Positions 26,152 through 35,102 of a DNA stretch of 64,000 nucleotides are shown one piece after another. The notes beneath the pieces are model-generated. The model did no database searches and was not told where the DNA came from. It worked only from the letters and a program-made list of their open reading frames with translations. Each line of letters starts with the position of its first letter. Positions within the stretch are counted from its first letter, which is position 1. The DNA lies in contig NZ_OZ244785.1 in the NCBI RefSeq assembly GCF_965219715.1, positions 3,720,001 through 3,784,000 on the forward strand, written 5' to 3'. This DNA is from Bacterioplanoides sp965219715. GTDB taxonomy: Bacteria > Pseudomonadota > Gammaproteobacteria > Pseudomonadales > Oceanobacteraceae. The position numbers and the translations under genes are program-made.

Positions 26152-28555
26152 GTTAATTGATACTCCTGAAAATGAAGCGGCTCAGCGTCAGCGCCCGGTA
26201 AAGACAAAAAAGTCGAAAGGTCACACGGGGCAAAGCATGAAGCACGAAAGTGCTGAAAAACACGTTTCCGGTAAAGCCGTGTATGTTGATGACATGCCGG
26301 AATTACCCAATCAGTTGCACATCGCAGTGGGTGGCAGTGCTTACCCACATGCGAAAATTAAGTCGATCGATCTCTTCGCAGTTAGAGAAACCTTGGGGGT
26401 CGTTGATGTGATTGCGGTAGAAGATGTACCGGGTCACGTTGACATTGGCCCCGTTTTTTCTGGCGACCCGGTGTTGGTGGAAGAAATCTGCGAATACGTT
26501 GGCCAACCGATTTTTGCGGTGGCCGCGACCAGTATTGAGATTGCCCGTGCAGCGGTTAAAAAAGCCAACATTGAATATGAAATTCTCGAGCCGGTGCTGG
26601 ATGTTGAAAAAGCTCTGGATCAGAAGTTCTTCGTTCGCCCGACTCACCAGCATAAGCGTGGTGATTCTGAAACTGCATTAAATAATGCGGCTCATCGTAT
26701 TCAGGGACAGATGCACGTTAATGGTCAGGAGCACTTCTATCTCGAAGGCCAGGTGTGTTCTGTGTTGCCAACCGAAGACGGTGGCATGCATGTGTATTCT
26801 TCCAGCCAGCATCCGACCGAAGTCCAGAAACTGGTCGCTGAAGTGTTGGATATCAGCATTAATAAGGTGCAGGTTGAAGTGCGCCGTATGGGTGGTGGTT
26901 TTGGTGGTAAAGAAACTCAGGCCGCACCATTAGCCTGTATTGCCGCCATCATGGCGCATAAAACCGGTAAGCCGGTTAAATACCGTATGACTCGCCATGA
27001 CGACATGGTGATGACGGGTAAACGTCACCCATTCTATAACCAGTACGATGTTGGTTTTGACGAGCAGGGCATTATTCACGGCGCCGATTTAATTGTTACC
27101 GGTGATTGTGGTAACTCGCCGGATTTAAGTGACGCGATTGTTGACCGTGCGATGTTCCATTCCGATAACGCTTATTATCTGAATAACGCCACGGTTACCG
27201 GTCATCGGGCGAAAACTCACAAAGTCTCAAATACCGCATATCGTGGTTTTGGTGGTCCGCAGGGTGTGATTCTGGCGGAATTAATGATGGACGATATTGC
27301 CCGTCATTTAGGTGAAGATCCACTGACCATTCGTAAGCGTAATTTATACGGTGTGACCCATGATCATATCCGCACCGCCGACGGTGACATTGATCCGCGT
27401 GACGAAACCCACTACGGTCAGAAAGTTGAACACAATTTATTGTCGGAATTAATTTCTGATTTAGAAAAAAGCTCTGATTACTGGGCCCGTCGTGAAGCGA
27501 TTAATGAGTTTAATAAAACCAGCCCGCTTCTGAAAAAAGGCCTGGCATTAACGCCGGTTAAATTTGGTATTTCTTTCACCGTACAGTTCCTCAATCAGGC
27601 GGGCGCTTTGGTGCATATTTACACTGATGGCAGCATCCACCTGAATCACGGTGGTACGGAAATGGGCCAGGGGTTATTCCTGAAAGTAGCTCAAGTAGTT
27701 GCTGAAGAATTCCAGGTCGACCTGGATACCATTCAGGTATCCGCTACCCGCACCGATAAAGTGCCGAATACTTCGCCAACGGCAGCCTCTTCCGGTACCG
27801 ACTTAAACGGTATGGCAGCTCGCGATGCCTGTTTACGGATTAAAGAAGGATTATTCGCGTTCGCTTACGAGCATTATCAGGCGGACGTCGATAGCGTTAA
27901 ATTATTCGATAGCCATCTGGTTTATCAAAAAGATGGTGAAGAACAACGCGTTCCGTTTGCTGATTTTGTGCAGCAGGCGTATATGGGTCGTGTGCCACTG
28001 TCGTCGACCGGTTTTTATAAAACACCGAAGATTCACTACGATCGTGAATCTGGAAAAGGTCGCCCGTTCTACTATTACGCTAATGGCGCGGCAGTGAGTG
28101 AAGTAATTGTTGATACTTTAACGGGCGAACACCGCTTGCAGCGCGTCGATATTCTTCATGATGTGGGCCGTTCATTAAATCCGGATATTGATGTGGGCCA
28201 GATCGAAGGTGCATTTATTCAGGGCATGGGTTGGTTAACCACCGAAGAGCTGGTTTGGAATAACGATGGCCGCTTAACCAGTAATGGCCCGGCGACCTAT
28301 AAAATTCCGGCGGTGGGTGATACCCCGTTTGAATTTAATGTGGACCTGATGGAAGACCGTCCGAATGGTGAAGCGACTGTCTACCGCTCGAAAGCGGTGG
28401 GTGAGCCTCCGTTTATGCACGGTATTTCAGTGTGGAGTGCGATTCGAGATGCGATTGCCAGCGTGGGTGATTACAAGCTGAATCCACGTCTGGATACCCC
28501 GGCGACGCCTGAGAAAGTGCTATTTGCGGTTCAGGAAGTGCAGGCAAAAGGCTGA
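26144..28555 (+). CDS. xdhB: Xanthine dehydrogenase, molybdenum-binding subunit
   Basis: 803 residues, the large subunit carrying the molybdopterin cofactor and active site. Moco-contact segments RMGGGFGGKETQA near 249, AYRGFGGPQGV near 365 and GTEMGQGLFLK near 505 are present. The catalytic Glu lies in the conserved VGEPPFMHGISVW near 751. The length matches bacterial XdhB of the two-subunit type. It is followed after 171 bp by xdhC; that gap contains a dispersed hairpin element. Confidence 0.94.
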   Translation: MRKLIDTPENEAAQRQRPVKTKKSKGHTGQSMKHESAEKHVSGKAVYVDDMPELPNQLHIAVGGSAYPHAKIKSIDLFAVRETLGVVDVIAVEDVPGHVDIGPVFSGDPVLVEEICEYVGQPIFAVAATSIEIARAAVKKANIEYEILEPVLDVEKALDQKFFVRPTHQHKRGDSETALNNAAHRIQGQMHVNGQEHFYLEGQVCSVLPTEDGGMHVYSSSQHPTEVQKLVAEVLDISINKVQVEVRRMGGGFGGKETQAAPLACIAAIMAHKTGKPVKYRMTRHDDMVMTGKRHPFYNQYDVGFDEQGIIHGADLIVTGDCGNSPDLSDAIVDRAMFHSDNAYYLNNATVTGHRAKTHKVSNTAYRGFGGPQGVILAELMMDDIARHLGEDPLTIRKRNLYGVTHDHIRTADGDIDPRDETHYGQKVEHNLLSELISDLEKSSDYWARREAINEFNKTSPLLKKGLALTPVKFGISFTVQFLNQAGALVHIYTDGSIHLNHGGTEMGQGLFLKVAQVVAEEFQVDLDTIQVSATRTDKVPNTSPTAASSGTDLNGMAARDACLRIKEGLFAFAYEHYQADVDSVKLFDSHLVYQKDGEEQRVPFADFVQQAYMGRVPLSSTGFYKTPKIHYDRESGKGRPFYYYANGAAVSEVIVDTLTGEHRLQRVDILHDVGRSLNPDIDVGQIEGAFIQGMGWLTTEELVWNNDGRLTSNGPATYKIPAVGDTPFEFNVDLMEDRPNGEATVYRSKAVGEPPFMHGISVWSAIRDAIASVGDYKLNPRLDTPATPEKVLFAVQEVQAKG

Positions 28556-28567
28556 TTTTATGAAAAC

Positions 28568-28682
28568 GCACAACTCAGTTGGTAATTTTTGTTCGAAGGC
28601 ACGCGGTAAATACGTCCCTGTACGCTCGGCTGCGACATCCATGTCGCAGACGGCCTCGAACAATAACAACCAACCGTTGTGC
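28568..28682. repeat. Dispersed hairpin element, copy A (between xdhB and xdhC)
   Basis: Outer imperfect inverted repeat: GCACAACTCAGTTGGT... at 28568 pairs with ...ACCAACCGTTGTGC ending 28682. Inside are two hairpins, TACGTCCCTGTA (28611-28622) and TGCGACATCCATGTCGCA (28631-28648). On the minus strand their cores read ACAGGGACGT and CATGGATG. It belongs to the same family as the copies at 31718, 31837, 59291, 60393 and 63440. It breaks the xdhB-xdhC junction of the operon. Confidence 0.75.
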
Positions 28683-28726
28683 TTTGATTCAGACTCTGAC
28701 ACCAAACGCTTCGGAGGTAACTGCTG

Positions 28727-29623
28727 ATGCGCTCTCAACATTGGTTTGATGCGGTACAAAAATGCCAGCATAAAGGCGAAGCCTATGCACTGGTAACGGT
28801 ATTGGGTTGCACTGGTTCTACACCACGCGATCAAAGCAGCAAAATGGTGATTACCGGAGAAAAAACCTACGACACCATTGGTGGTGGGCATCTCGAATTT
28901 GTTGTGACCAATAAAGCACGTGAGCTATTGATTGCTAATGTGGATTCACAACAAATAGATCACTTTCCGCTGGGTGCGTCGTTAGGCCAGTGCTGTGGTG
29001 GCAGTGCAACCGTATTAATTGAAACCTTTGCCGCCTGCGATTTTCAGGTCGCAGTGTTTGGTGCCGGGCATGTTGCTAAAGCGCTGATGAACATTTTATC
29101 GGGCTTGCCGTGCAAAGTGACCTGGGTGGATAGCCGTGCGGAGTTATTCCCGGCTGAAACAGCGGCGAATATTAATGCCGTTGTTAGTGACGATCCAACC
29201 TACGAGATGGAAAATCTGCCTGCCGGGGCTAACGTATTAATTCTGACGCATAATCATCAGCTGGATTATGAGTTAACGGAAGCCGCGCTAAAGCATCCGG
29301 GGCTCAATCATATTGGTTTAATTGGTTCTGATACCAAAGCTCAGCGCTTTATTCGTCGCCTGGAAGCCCGTGACTTTTCTCAGGACGATATTCAGCGGGT
29401 TATTTGCCCGGTGGGCTTAAGTGCTGTGCCGGGTAAGTTACCGATGGAAGTTGCTGTTTCGATTGCCGGAGAGTTAATCGCGCTGCAGCACCAAGGCACT
29501 GATGCGGAAACAGATAAAAAACAGCGTGGCCTGAGCTGGAAAAGCATTAAGCAGGAATTGGCCAATGATCAGCGTAGTGTGGATACCACGGGTACCGGTG
29601 CATCATTAAAGCTGTCAGATTGA
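28727..29623 (+). CDS. xdhC: Xanthine dehydrogenase accessory protein XdhC
   Basis: 298 residues, the chaperone that binds molybdenum cofactor and inserts the sulfurated form into XdhB; it is not part of the mature enzyme. The XdhC/CoxI N-terminal domain has GCTGSTPRDQSSKM near 25-38 and LGQCCGGSATVLIE near 86-99. The C-terminal Rossmann domain begins with VAVFGAGHVAKAL near 107. GGAGG lies nine bases before the ATG. Confidence 0.92.
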   Translation: MRSQHWFDAVQKCQHKGEAYALVTVLGCTGSTPRDQSSKMVITGEKTYDTIGGGHLEFVVTNKARELLIANVDSQQIDHFPLGASLGQCCGGSATVLIETFAACDFQVAVFGAGHVAKALMNILSGLPCKVTWVDSRAELFPAETAANINAVVSDDPTYEMENLPAGANVLILTHNHQLDYELTEAALKHPGLNHIGLIGSDTKAQRFIRRLEARDFSQDDIQRVICPVGLSAVPGKLPMEVAVSIAGELIALQHQGTDAETDKKQRGLSWKSIKQELANDQRSVDTTGTGASLKLSD

Positions 29624-29683
29624 TCTTTTATTTAAACGAAAACACTTAATAACACCTATTTAAAACACCAATTTAAAAACACT

Positions 29684-30814
29684 ATGAATACTGATGATTC
29701 TGTGAAAGACCCGTTTGAAACTCTATACACCGATCTGGCCAGTCGTAAATTAGGTGGTCAGGCGATTGCCTGCAGCAACGACTTTTTTGCTGAAATGGAA
29801 AACCTGCTGAAGCTGGAAGATCCGGTGTTCCAGAAAGGCGTGTTTACTGAACGTGGGCAACTGATGGATGGTTGGGAAAGCCGCCGTCGTCGTTTCTTGC
29901 CAGACGGCACCACAGATGATGGTCTGGAGTACGATTGGTGCATCATCAAACTGGGTGCGCAGGGGATTATTCGTGGTGTTAATGTTGATACCGCCCATTT
30001 CCTGGGTAACGCACCACAGAGCGTTTCTTTAGAAGCGTGTGTCAGTGAAGGCAATCCGGATGACAATACTGAGTGGACTGAAATTGTGGTTCGCTCTGAG
30101 GTTGGTCCGGGTGCACCACATTATTTTGCCGTTGAGTCTGAGCAGGTCTGGACTCATGTACGCCTGAACATGTACCCGGATGGCGGTATCGCTCGGTTAA
30201 AAGTTTACGGCGAAGTGATTCCGGATGCGGATTTGTTCCTGCCGGGTGAACTCATTGATTTAGCTTATATCAAAAACGGTGCACGTCCGGTTGTGTGCTC
30301 CGATATGTTCTTCTCTCATATGGAAAACATGATCATGCCTGGCCGTGGTGTGAACATGGGTGACGGTTGGGAAACCAAACGTCGTCGTACCATCGGTGAT
30401 GCCGAAAAAGATCGCTTTAATGACTGGTTAATTCTGAAATTAGCCGCCAAAGGCAGCATCGAAAAAGTGCTGGTGGATACTGCACACTTTAAAGGCAACT
30501 ACCCACACAGCTTTGCCATTGAAGCCGCAGTGCTGACCGAAGAACAAGCCGCCGATGTGGCGGCGCTGGAAGCCGATTCTCATCAGGATGCATTAATGTC
30601 TGGCCGTGCACAGCCGTCAGAAATTAACTGGCAACCAATTATGGATCGCACACGTCTGTATGATGACCGTGAGCATACCTTCAAAAAAGAAGTGCAGAAT
30701 AACGATCAGGCCTTTACCCACGTACGCGTTAAAATGTATCCGGATGGTGGCATCAGCCGTGTTCGTCTGTGGGGGTATCCATCTGAATCATTGGCAAGCG
30801 TGACGGGCAAATAA
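29684..30814 (+). CDS. alc: Allantoicase
   Basis: 376 residues; hydrolyses allantoate to ureidoglycolate and urea. The protein is a tandem repeat of two jelly-roll allantoicase domains, visible as paired motifs: GWESRRRRFLPDG near 65 and GWETKRRRTIGDA near 227, DTAHFLGN near 105 and DTAHFKGN near 267, and RLNMYPDGGI / RVKMYPDGGI near each domain end. The pairing and length fit the family. One base separates it from uraD, so the two are translated together. Confidence 0.93.
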   Translation: MNTDDSVKDPFETLYTDLASRKLGGQAIACSNDFFAEMENLLKLEDPVFQKGVFTERGQLMDGWESRRRRFLPDGTTDDGLEYDWCIIKLGAQGIIRGVNVDTAHFLGNAPQSVSLEACVSEGNPDDNTEWTEIVVRSEVGPGAPHYFAVESEQVWTHVRLNMYPDGGIARLKVYGEVIPDADLFLPGELIDLAYIKNGARPVVCSDMFFSHMENMIMPGRGVNMGDGWETKRRRTIGDAEKDRFNDWLILKLAAKGSIEKVLVDTAHFKGNYPHSFAIEAAVLTEEQAADVAALEADSHQDALMSGRAQPSEINWQPIMDRTRLYDDREHTFKKEVQNNDQAFTHVRVKMYPDGGISRVRLWGYPSESLASVTGK

Positions 30815-30815
30815 C

Positions 30816-31340
30816 ATGGCAGATTTAACGTATACCGTAGAACAACTTAACCAGTTAAATGAACAGGACGCCGCGTTTGCGTTTGAAAACTGTTGCACCT
30901 CAAAAAACTGGATTGAGGGTATGGTCGCTGCACGCCCTTATGCGAATGTTGAACAATGCCTGAGCGTTGCTGAAACTGTATGGAGTAAGCTTGGCGAAAG
31001 TGATTTTCTGCAGGCTTTTGAAGGCCATCCAAAAATTGGTGATGTGTCGAGCTTAAAAGCTAAATACGCACACACCAAAAAACTGGCTTCTGGTGAACAA
31101 AGCTCTGTGAATGAAGCCAGTGATGAAGTGATTGAACGCCTGGCGAAAGGCAATAACGATTACCACGATAAGAACGGCTTTATTTTTATTGTTTGTGCCA
31201 CCGGTAAGTCTGCGGCTGAAATGCTGGAGTTACTGGAGCAACGTTTACCGAATTCACGCGAACAAGAGCTGGTAAATGCCGCGGCTGAGCAAGCAAAAAT
31301 CACCGCCATTCGAATTAATAAGCTACTGCCTGAGGAATAA
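30816..31340 (+). CDS. uraD: OHCU decarboxylase
   Basis: 174 residues; converts 2-oxo-4-hydroxy-4-carboxy-5-ureidoimidazoline stereospecifically to S-allantoin, the third step from urate. The catalytic His lies in FEGHPKIGD near 68-76, and the FIFIVCATGKSAAEML segment near 124-139 is conserved in the family. It acts directly after UraH, whose gene starts 3 bp downstream. Confidence 0.94.
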   Translation: MADLTYTVEQLNQLNEQDAAFAFENCCTSKNWIEGMVAARPYANVEQCLSVAETVWSKLGESDFLQAFEGHPKIGDVSSLKAKYAHTKKLASGEQSSVNEASDEVIERLAKGNNDYHDKNGFIFIVCATGKSAAEMLELLEQRLPNSREQELVNAAAEQAKITAIRINKLLPEE

Positions 31341-31343
31341 CCA

Positions 31344-31694
31344 ATGTCAGCACCATCTCCGATTACGACTCATGTGTTAGACACGCATTTAGGCAAACCA
31401 GCAGCGGGTATGGCTGTGGTGCTGGAAAAGCGTGACGGCGCAGGAAACTGGGCAGAGATTGCCAGCGGTGAAACCAATAGCGACGGCCGCATTCTTGATT
31501 GGCTGGCTGGTCAGCAGCGTGAAGCCGGTGTTTATAAGATTTCATTTGCCACCGACCCTTACTTTGAAAAACAGGGGCTGACCTGCTTTTATCCCAGTGT
31601 GTCGTTCGAGTTCCGTATCGAAAATCTGGACGAGCACTACCATGTACCGCTGTTGATTTCTGCACATGGTATGTCGACTTACAGAGGAAGCTGA
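31344..31694 (+). CDS. uraH: 5-Hydroxyisourate hydrolase (transthyretin-like)
   Basis: 116 residues of transthyretin fold. The N-terminal THVLDTHLGKPAAGM contains the conserved His, and the protein ends with the family signature YRGS. It hydrolyses 5-hydroxyisourate, the product of PuuD, to OHCU. There is no signal peptide. A 270 bp gap with two hairpin elements follows before allA. Confidence 0.95.
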   Translation: MSAPSPITTHVLDTHLGKPAAGMAVVLEKRDGAGNWAEIASGETNSDGRILDWLAGQQREAGVYKISFATDPYFEKQGLTCFYPSVSFEFRIENLDEHYHVPLLISAHGMSTYRGS

Positions 31695-31717
31695 GTTTTT
31701 GATGAACACAAAAACTA

Positions 31718-31811
31718 TGATGAATATATGTTTTCGGCTCGGCGTTAATACGTCCCTGTAGGCTCGACTGCCCCATCCCTGGTGCAGACTGTCTCAGAAA
31801 TATATTCATCA
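31718..31811. repeat. Dispersed hairpin element, copy B (uraH-allA gap)
   Basis: Perfect 12-base terminal inverted repeats, TGATGAATATAT (31718-31729) and ATATATTCATCA (31800-31811), enclose a core with TACGTCCCTGTA and a second, imperfect hairpin around CCCCATCCCTGG. Its core aligns with copy A in the same orientation. The perfect ends give it the look of a small miniature mobile element. Confidence 0.75.
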
Positions 31812-31836
31812 CATCTTTTGTGCGGATCAGCAATCT

Positions 31837-31928
31837 GGAGTATGTGTTCGGGCAAGCCTTGGCGCCATGGATGGCGCGAACGAGCATACAGGGATGTACT
31901 TGCTGCGACTTGCAAGAATACATGCTTC
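31837..31928. repeat. Dispersed hairpin element, copy C (uraH-allA gap)
   Basis: Outer imperfect inverted repeat, GGAGTATGTGTTCGGGCAAG (from 31837) against CTTGCAAGAATACATGCTTC (to 31928). Inside are the hairpins GCGCCATGGATGGCGC (31862-31877) and TACAGGGATGTA (31887-31898). It is in the opposite orientation to copy B, which lies 25 bp upstream. It ends 36 bp before the allA start. Confidence 0.75.
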
Positions 31929-31964
31929 AGGTTGCGAAGACTCTGAATCTCAGAAGAAAAAATT

Positions 31965-32486
31965 ATGACCTTTATTTTAAAACCTCAACCATTAACTGCA
32001 GAAGCCTTTGCGCCGTTTGGTGATGTGGTTGAAGCGGGTACAACGACGCCAATTATGATTAATGGCGGCAACACCGAGCGTTATGACTCGCTGGTGAAAG
32101 TACAAACCGAAAACCCGCAAGATACAGCGGTGATTAACATTTTTCGGGCTCAACCAAGAATGGTAGAGGCGGACGCTGACCAAAGCAGTATGCGTATCGA
32201 AATGATGGAACGTCATCCGCGTGGCAGTCAGTCATTTCACCCGCTGTCTGGAGAGCCGTATCTGGTATTAGTGGCGGATGCGGTTGAGGATCTGAAACCT
32301 GAAAATCTGCACCTGTTTCTGGCGCAAGCGGATCAGGGAATTAATTATCATATGAATACCTGGCATCACCCGGTGCTTGGTTTAAATAAAGTCTGTGATT
32401 TTCTGGTTGTTGATCGCAAGGGCGAAGGCAACAACTGTGAAGAATTTTATTTTAGTCAGGATGAGCTGATCGAGATCCGGCTTTAA
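31965..32486 (+). CDS. allA: Ureidoglycolate lyase
   Basis: 173 residues; splits ureidoglycolate to glyoxylate and urea, the last step of the allantoin branch here. The N-terminus LTAEAFAPFGDVVE, the MERHPRGSQSFHPL stretch near 75-88 and the cupin-like NYHMNTWHHPVL near 126-137 match AllA. It is separated from uraH by two dispersed hairpin elements but stays in the same direction with its own AGAAG ribosome site. Confidence 0.92.
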   Translation: MTFILKPQPLTAEAFAPFGDVVEAGTTTPIMINGGNTERYDSLVKVQTENPQDTAVINIFRAQPRMVEADADQSSMRIEMMERHPRGSQSFHPLSGEPYLVLVADAVEDLKPENLHLFLAQADQGINYHMNTWHHPVLGLNKVCDFLVVDRKGEGNNCEEFYFSQDELIEIRL

Positions 32487-32514
32487 CTGATTAATAACGT
32501 TGATGAGAAATACA

Positions 32515-33834
32515 ATGAAAACAAAGAGCACGACTGTTTATCGAGCCAGCATTCTTCATTTTCTGGATGATCCGGATATTGCCGGAGATGCTGCTTACGA
32601 GTTCTTCGAAGACGGTGCGTTAGTCGTTGAAAACGGCAAAGTGATTAAAGCTGGTCCGGTTTCTGACGTTGAAAAAGATCTGCCGGAAGATTTCGAAATC
32701 GTTGATTACAGCGGTTACCTGATTATGCCAGGTATGATTGATACCCATATTCACTTCCCGCAAGTCGAAGTGATTGCATCTTATGGCGAACAATTACTGG
32801 ACTGGTTAAACAATTATACCTTCCCGGCTGAGCGTCAGTTTGAAGATAAAGAATACGCCAGCAAGATCGCCAACTTCTTTCTGGATGAGCTGGTTAAGTG
32901 TGGTACAACAACAGCACTGGTGTTTGGCACCGTCCATAAACAAAGTGTTGATGCCTTCTTCGAAGCATCGGAAAAACGCAATACCCGTATGATTTGCGGC
33001 AAGGTGATGATGAATCGCAATGCGCCGGAATTCCTGTGTGACGACGTTGAAAGCAGCTACCAAGACAGCAAAGAATTAATTGAGCGCTGGCACGGCAACG
33101 GCCGTCAGTTGTATGCGGTAACACCACGCTTTGCGATTACCTCCACACCGGAACAGCTGGAGAAGGCCGGGCAACTGCTGGATGAGTATCCGGATGTGTA
33201 TATGCAAACGCATATTTCCGAAAACAAAGATGAAGTGGCCTTTGTTCAGGAGCTGTTCCCGGAATCGAAAGATTACCTCGACGTTTATGATCAATATAAC
33301 CTGCTCGGCAAACGCAGTGTGTTCGCCCATGGTATCCATCTGACGCCGCGTGAGCACGAACGTTTCCGTGAAACCGGCTCGAGTGTTTCTTTCTGTCCGA
33401 CGTCGAATCTGTTTTTAGGATCGGGTCTGCTGGATATCGCCGAACTGGAAAAAGAACAAGTGGCTTACAGCGTGGCAACCGATGTAGGTGGCGGTACCAG
33501 CTTCTCCATGCTGCAAACCTTGAACGAAGCGTACAAGATCTGCCAGCTGCGCGGTAATAAGCTGTCAGCATTAAAGAGCTTATATCTGGCAACTTTGGGT
33601 AACGCCCGTACGCTGAAACTGGAAGATAAAATTGGCTCATTTAAAGCCGGTAATGAAGCCGATTTTATTGTGATGGATTTTAACTCCACACCTCTGATGT
33701 CACTCAAACAAAGCAAATGCAAAACACTGGCAGAAAAATTGTTTGCCATGATTATTCTGGGTGACGACCGCACTGTGAAATCCACTTATGTTGGTGGTGA
33801 GCTGTTACACCGTCGTGATGGAGGTAAGCGTTAA
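32515..33834 (+). CDS. guaD: Guanine deaminase
   Basis: About 439 residues of the amidohydrolase superfamily; deaminates guanine to xanthine, feeding XdhAB. The metal ligands are in MPGMIDTHIHFPQ near 72-84, with further ligands in MQTHISENKDE, FAHGIHLT and SVATDVGGGTSFSM, all typical for GuaD. I prefer the ATG at 32515 (MKTKSTTV) to the two upstream in-frame starts (32500 TTG, 32503 ATG). Its stop codon overlaps the puuD start by one base. Confidence 0.93.
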   Translation: MKTKSTTVYRASILHFLDDPDIAGDAAYEFFEDGALVVENGKVIKAGPVSDVEKDLPEDFEIVDYSGYLIMPGMIDTHIHFPQVEVIASYGEQLLDWLNNYTFPAERQFEDKEYASKIANFFLDELVKCGTTTALVFGTVHKQSVDAFFEASEKRNTRMICGKVMMNRNAPEFLCDDVESSYQDSKELIERWHGNGRQLYAVTPRFAITSTPEQLEKAGQLLDEYPDVYMQTHISENKDEVAFVQELFPESKDYLDVYDQYNLLGKRSVFAHGIHLTPREHERFRETGSSVSFCPTSNLFLGSGLLDIAELEKEQVAYSVATDVGGGTSFSMLQTLNEAYKICQLRGNKLSALKSLYLATLGNARTLKLEDKIGSFKAGNEADFIVMDFNSTPLMSLKQSKCKTLAEKLFAMIILGDDRTVKSTYVGGELLHRRDGGKR

Positions 33835-35009
33835 TGGAAGCCTATTTTTACGAGTGGTTAAACCTGTTTTTCCGTTGGTTTCACGTTATTGCCGGTGTTG
33901 CCTGGATTGGTGCATCGTTTTATTTCGTTTGGCTGGATAACAGCCTAGAAGAGCCACCGCAGTGGAAAAAAGATAAAGGCATTGGTGGCGACTTATGGGC
34001 CATTCACGGTGGGGGGTTTTATGAAGTCGCCAAGTACAAGTTAGGCCCGGAAGCCATGCCAACCAATCTGCATTGGTTTAAGTGGGAAGCTTACACCACC
34101 TGGCTGACCGGTATGGTTATGCTGTGGGTGGTTTATTATGTCGGCGCCGAGAGTTTTCTGATTGATAGCTCGCGGATGGAGCTCACCCAGGGTGAAGCCA
34201 TTGCTGCTGGGTTAGGCTTTATTACCGCCGGAGTTGCGATTTACGAGTTAATGGTGCGCTCACCATTACGTCATAACGGTAAATTATTTGGCGTTATCCT
34301 GTTTGCTATTCTGGTGTTTGCCTCCTGGGCGGCAAACCAGATTTTCTCTGCGCGTGGCGCCTACATCCATGTTGGCGCCATAATTGGCACCATTATGGCG
34401 GGTAATGTATTTCTCGGCATTATGCCTGCTCAGCGCGCACTGGTTGAAGCGGTACAACGTGGTGAAGCACCGGATCCAAAGTATGGTGCGTTTGCCAAAT
34501 TACGCTCGACTCATAATAACTATTTTACCCTGCCGCTGATTTTTATCATGATCAGTAATCACTACCCGATGACCTATAGCCATGAGTACGGCTGGTTGGT
34601 GCTGGCGGCTATTGGTTTTATCAGTGCTTTTGCTCGTCACTTCTTTAACCTGCGTCATCGCGGTGAATTTAAACCCGTGATTTTGTTAATTGCGGCGCTG
34701 ATGCTGATTTCTCTGGCGACAGTAATGGCACCGAAGAAGATCGAAGCCAAAGCGGGTGAGGCTATTCTGACGGATGCACAGGCGATGGTGATTGTTGAGC
34801 AGCGCTGCTCATCCTGTCATGCACAGCAGCCAACTAATCCGGCGTTTGCTTCTGCGCCGGCTGGCATTGTGCTGGAGACTGCTGAGCAAGTCCGGGCGGT
34901 AAAGGATAAGACTATTCCTGCTCTGCAAACCGGCTATATGCCACTTGGTAACCTGACTCAAATGAAAGAGGAAGAGCGCCAGGCATTGCTGCTGTGGCTA
35001 TCTGAATAA
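33834..35009 (+). CDS. puuD: Membrane urate oxidase PuuD with C-terminal cytochrome c
   Basis: 391 residues. About eight membrane helices (DUF989) occupy residues 1-300 and a cytochrome c domain follows, with the haem motif CSSCH at about 325-329 and a likely axial Met in GYMPLGN. The N-terminus FRWFHVIAGVAWIGASFYF contains the conserved His of the family. PuuD replaces cofactor-free uricase and passes electrons from urate towards the respiratory chain, giving 5-hydroxyisourate for UraH. It is the last gene of the xdh-alc-ura-guaD run; a strong terminator follows. Confidence 0.92.
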   Translation: MEAYFYEWLNLFFRWFHVIAGVAWIGASFYFVWLDNSLEEPPQWKKDKGIGGDLWAIHGGGFYEVAKYKLGPEAMPTNLHWFKWEAYTTWLTGMVMLWVVYYVGAESFLIDSSRMELTQGEAIAAGLGFITAGVAIYELMVRSPLRHNGKLFGVILFAILVFASWAANQIFSARGAYIHVGAIIGTIMAGNVFLGIMPAQRALVEAVQRGEAPDPKYGAFAKLRSTHNNYFTLPLIFIMISNHYPMTYSHEYGWLVLAAIGFISAFARHFFNLRHRGEFKPVILLIAALMLISLATVMAPKKIEAKAGEAILTDAQAMVIVEQRCSSCHAQQPTNPAFASAPAGIVLETAEQVRAVKDKTIPALQTGYMPLGNLTQMKEEERQALLLWLSE

Positions 35010-35029
35010 CGTTTGGGACTGTGTCCTGC

Positions 35030-35092
35030 AAAAAGCCTTTGCTACTGTCCAACTTATGGGGTGCAGTTCCTGTAAGTAGCAAAGGCTTTTTT
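35030..35092. terminator. Terminator after puuD
   Basis: AAAAAGCCTTTGCTACT and AGTAGCAAAGGCTTTTT are perfect 17-base arms with a T run. The loop is long, about 28 bases. It lies between convergent genes and can serve both strands. Confidence 0.88.
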
Positions 35093-35102
35093 ATTTTTAC
35101 TG

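Noticed and set aside
28524..28727. 67-codon frame between xdhB and xdhC
   Set aside because: It consists of dispersed hairpin element A read through in one frame; the sequence is explained by the inverted repeats.
31363..31923. 186-codon minus-strand frame across uraH and the hairpin elements
   Set aside because: Antisense to uraH and to repeat DNA; no recognisable protein features.
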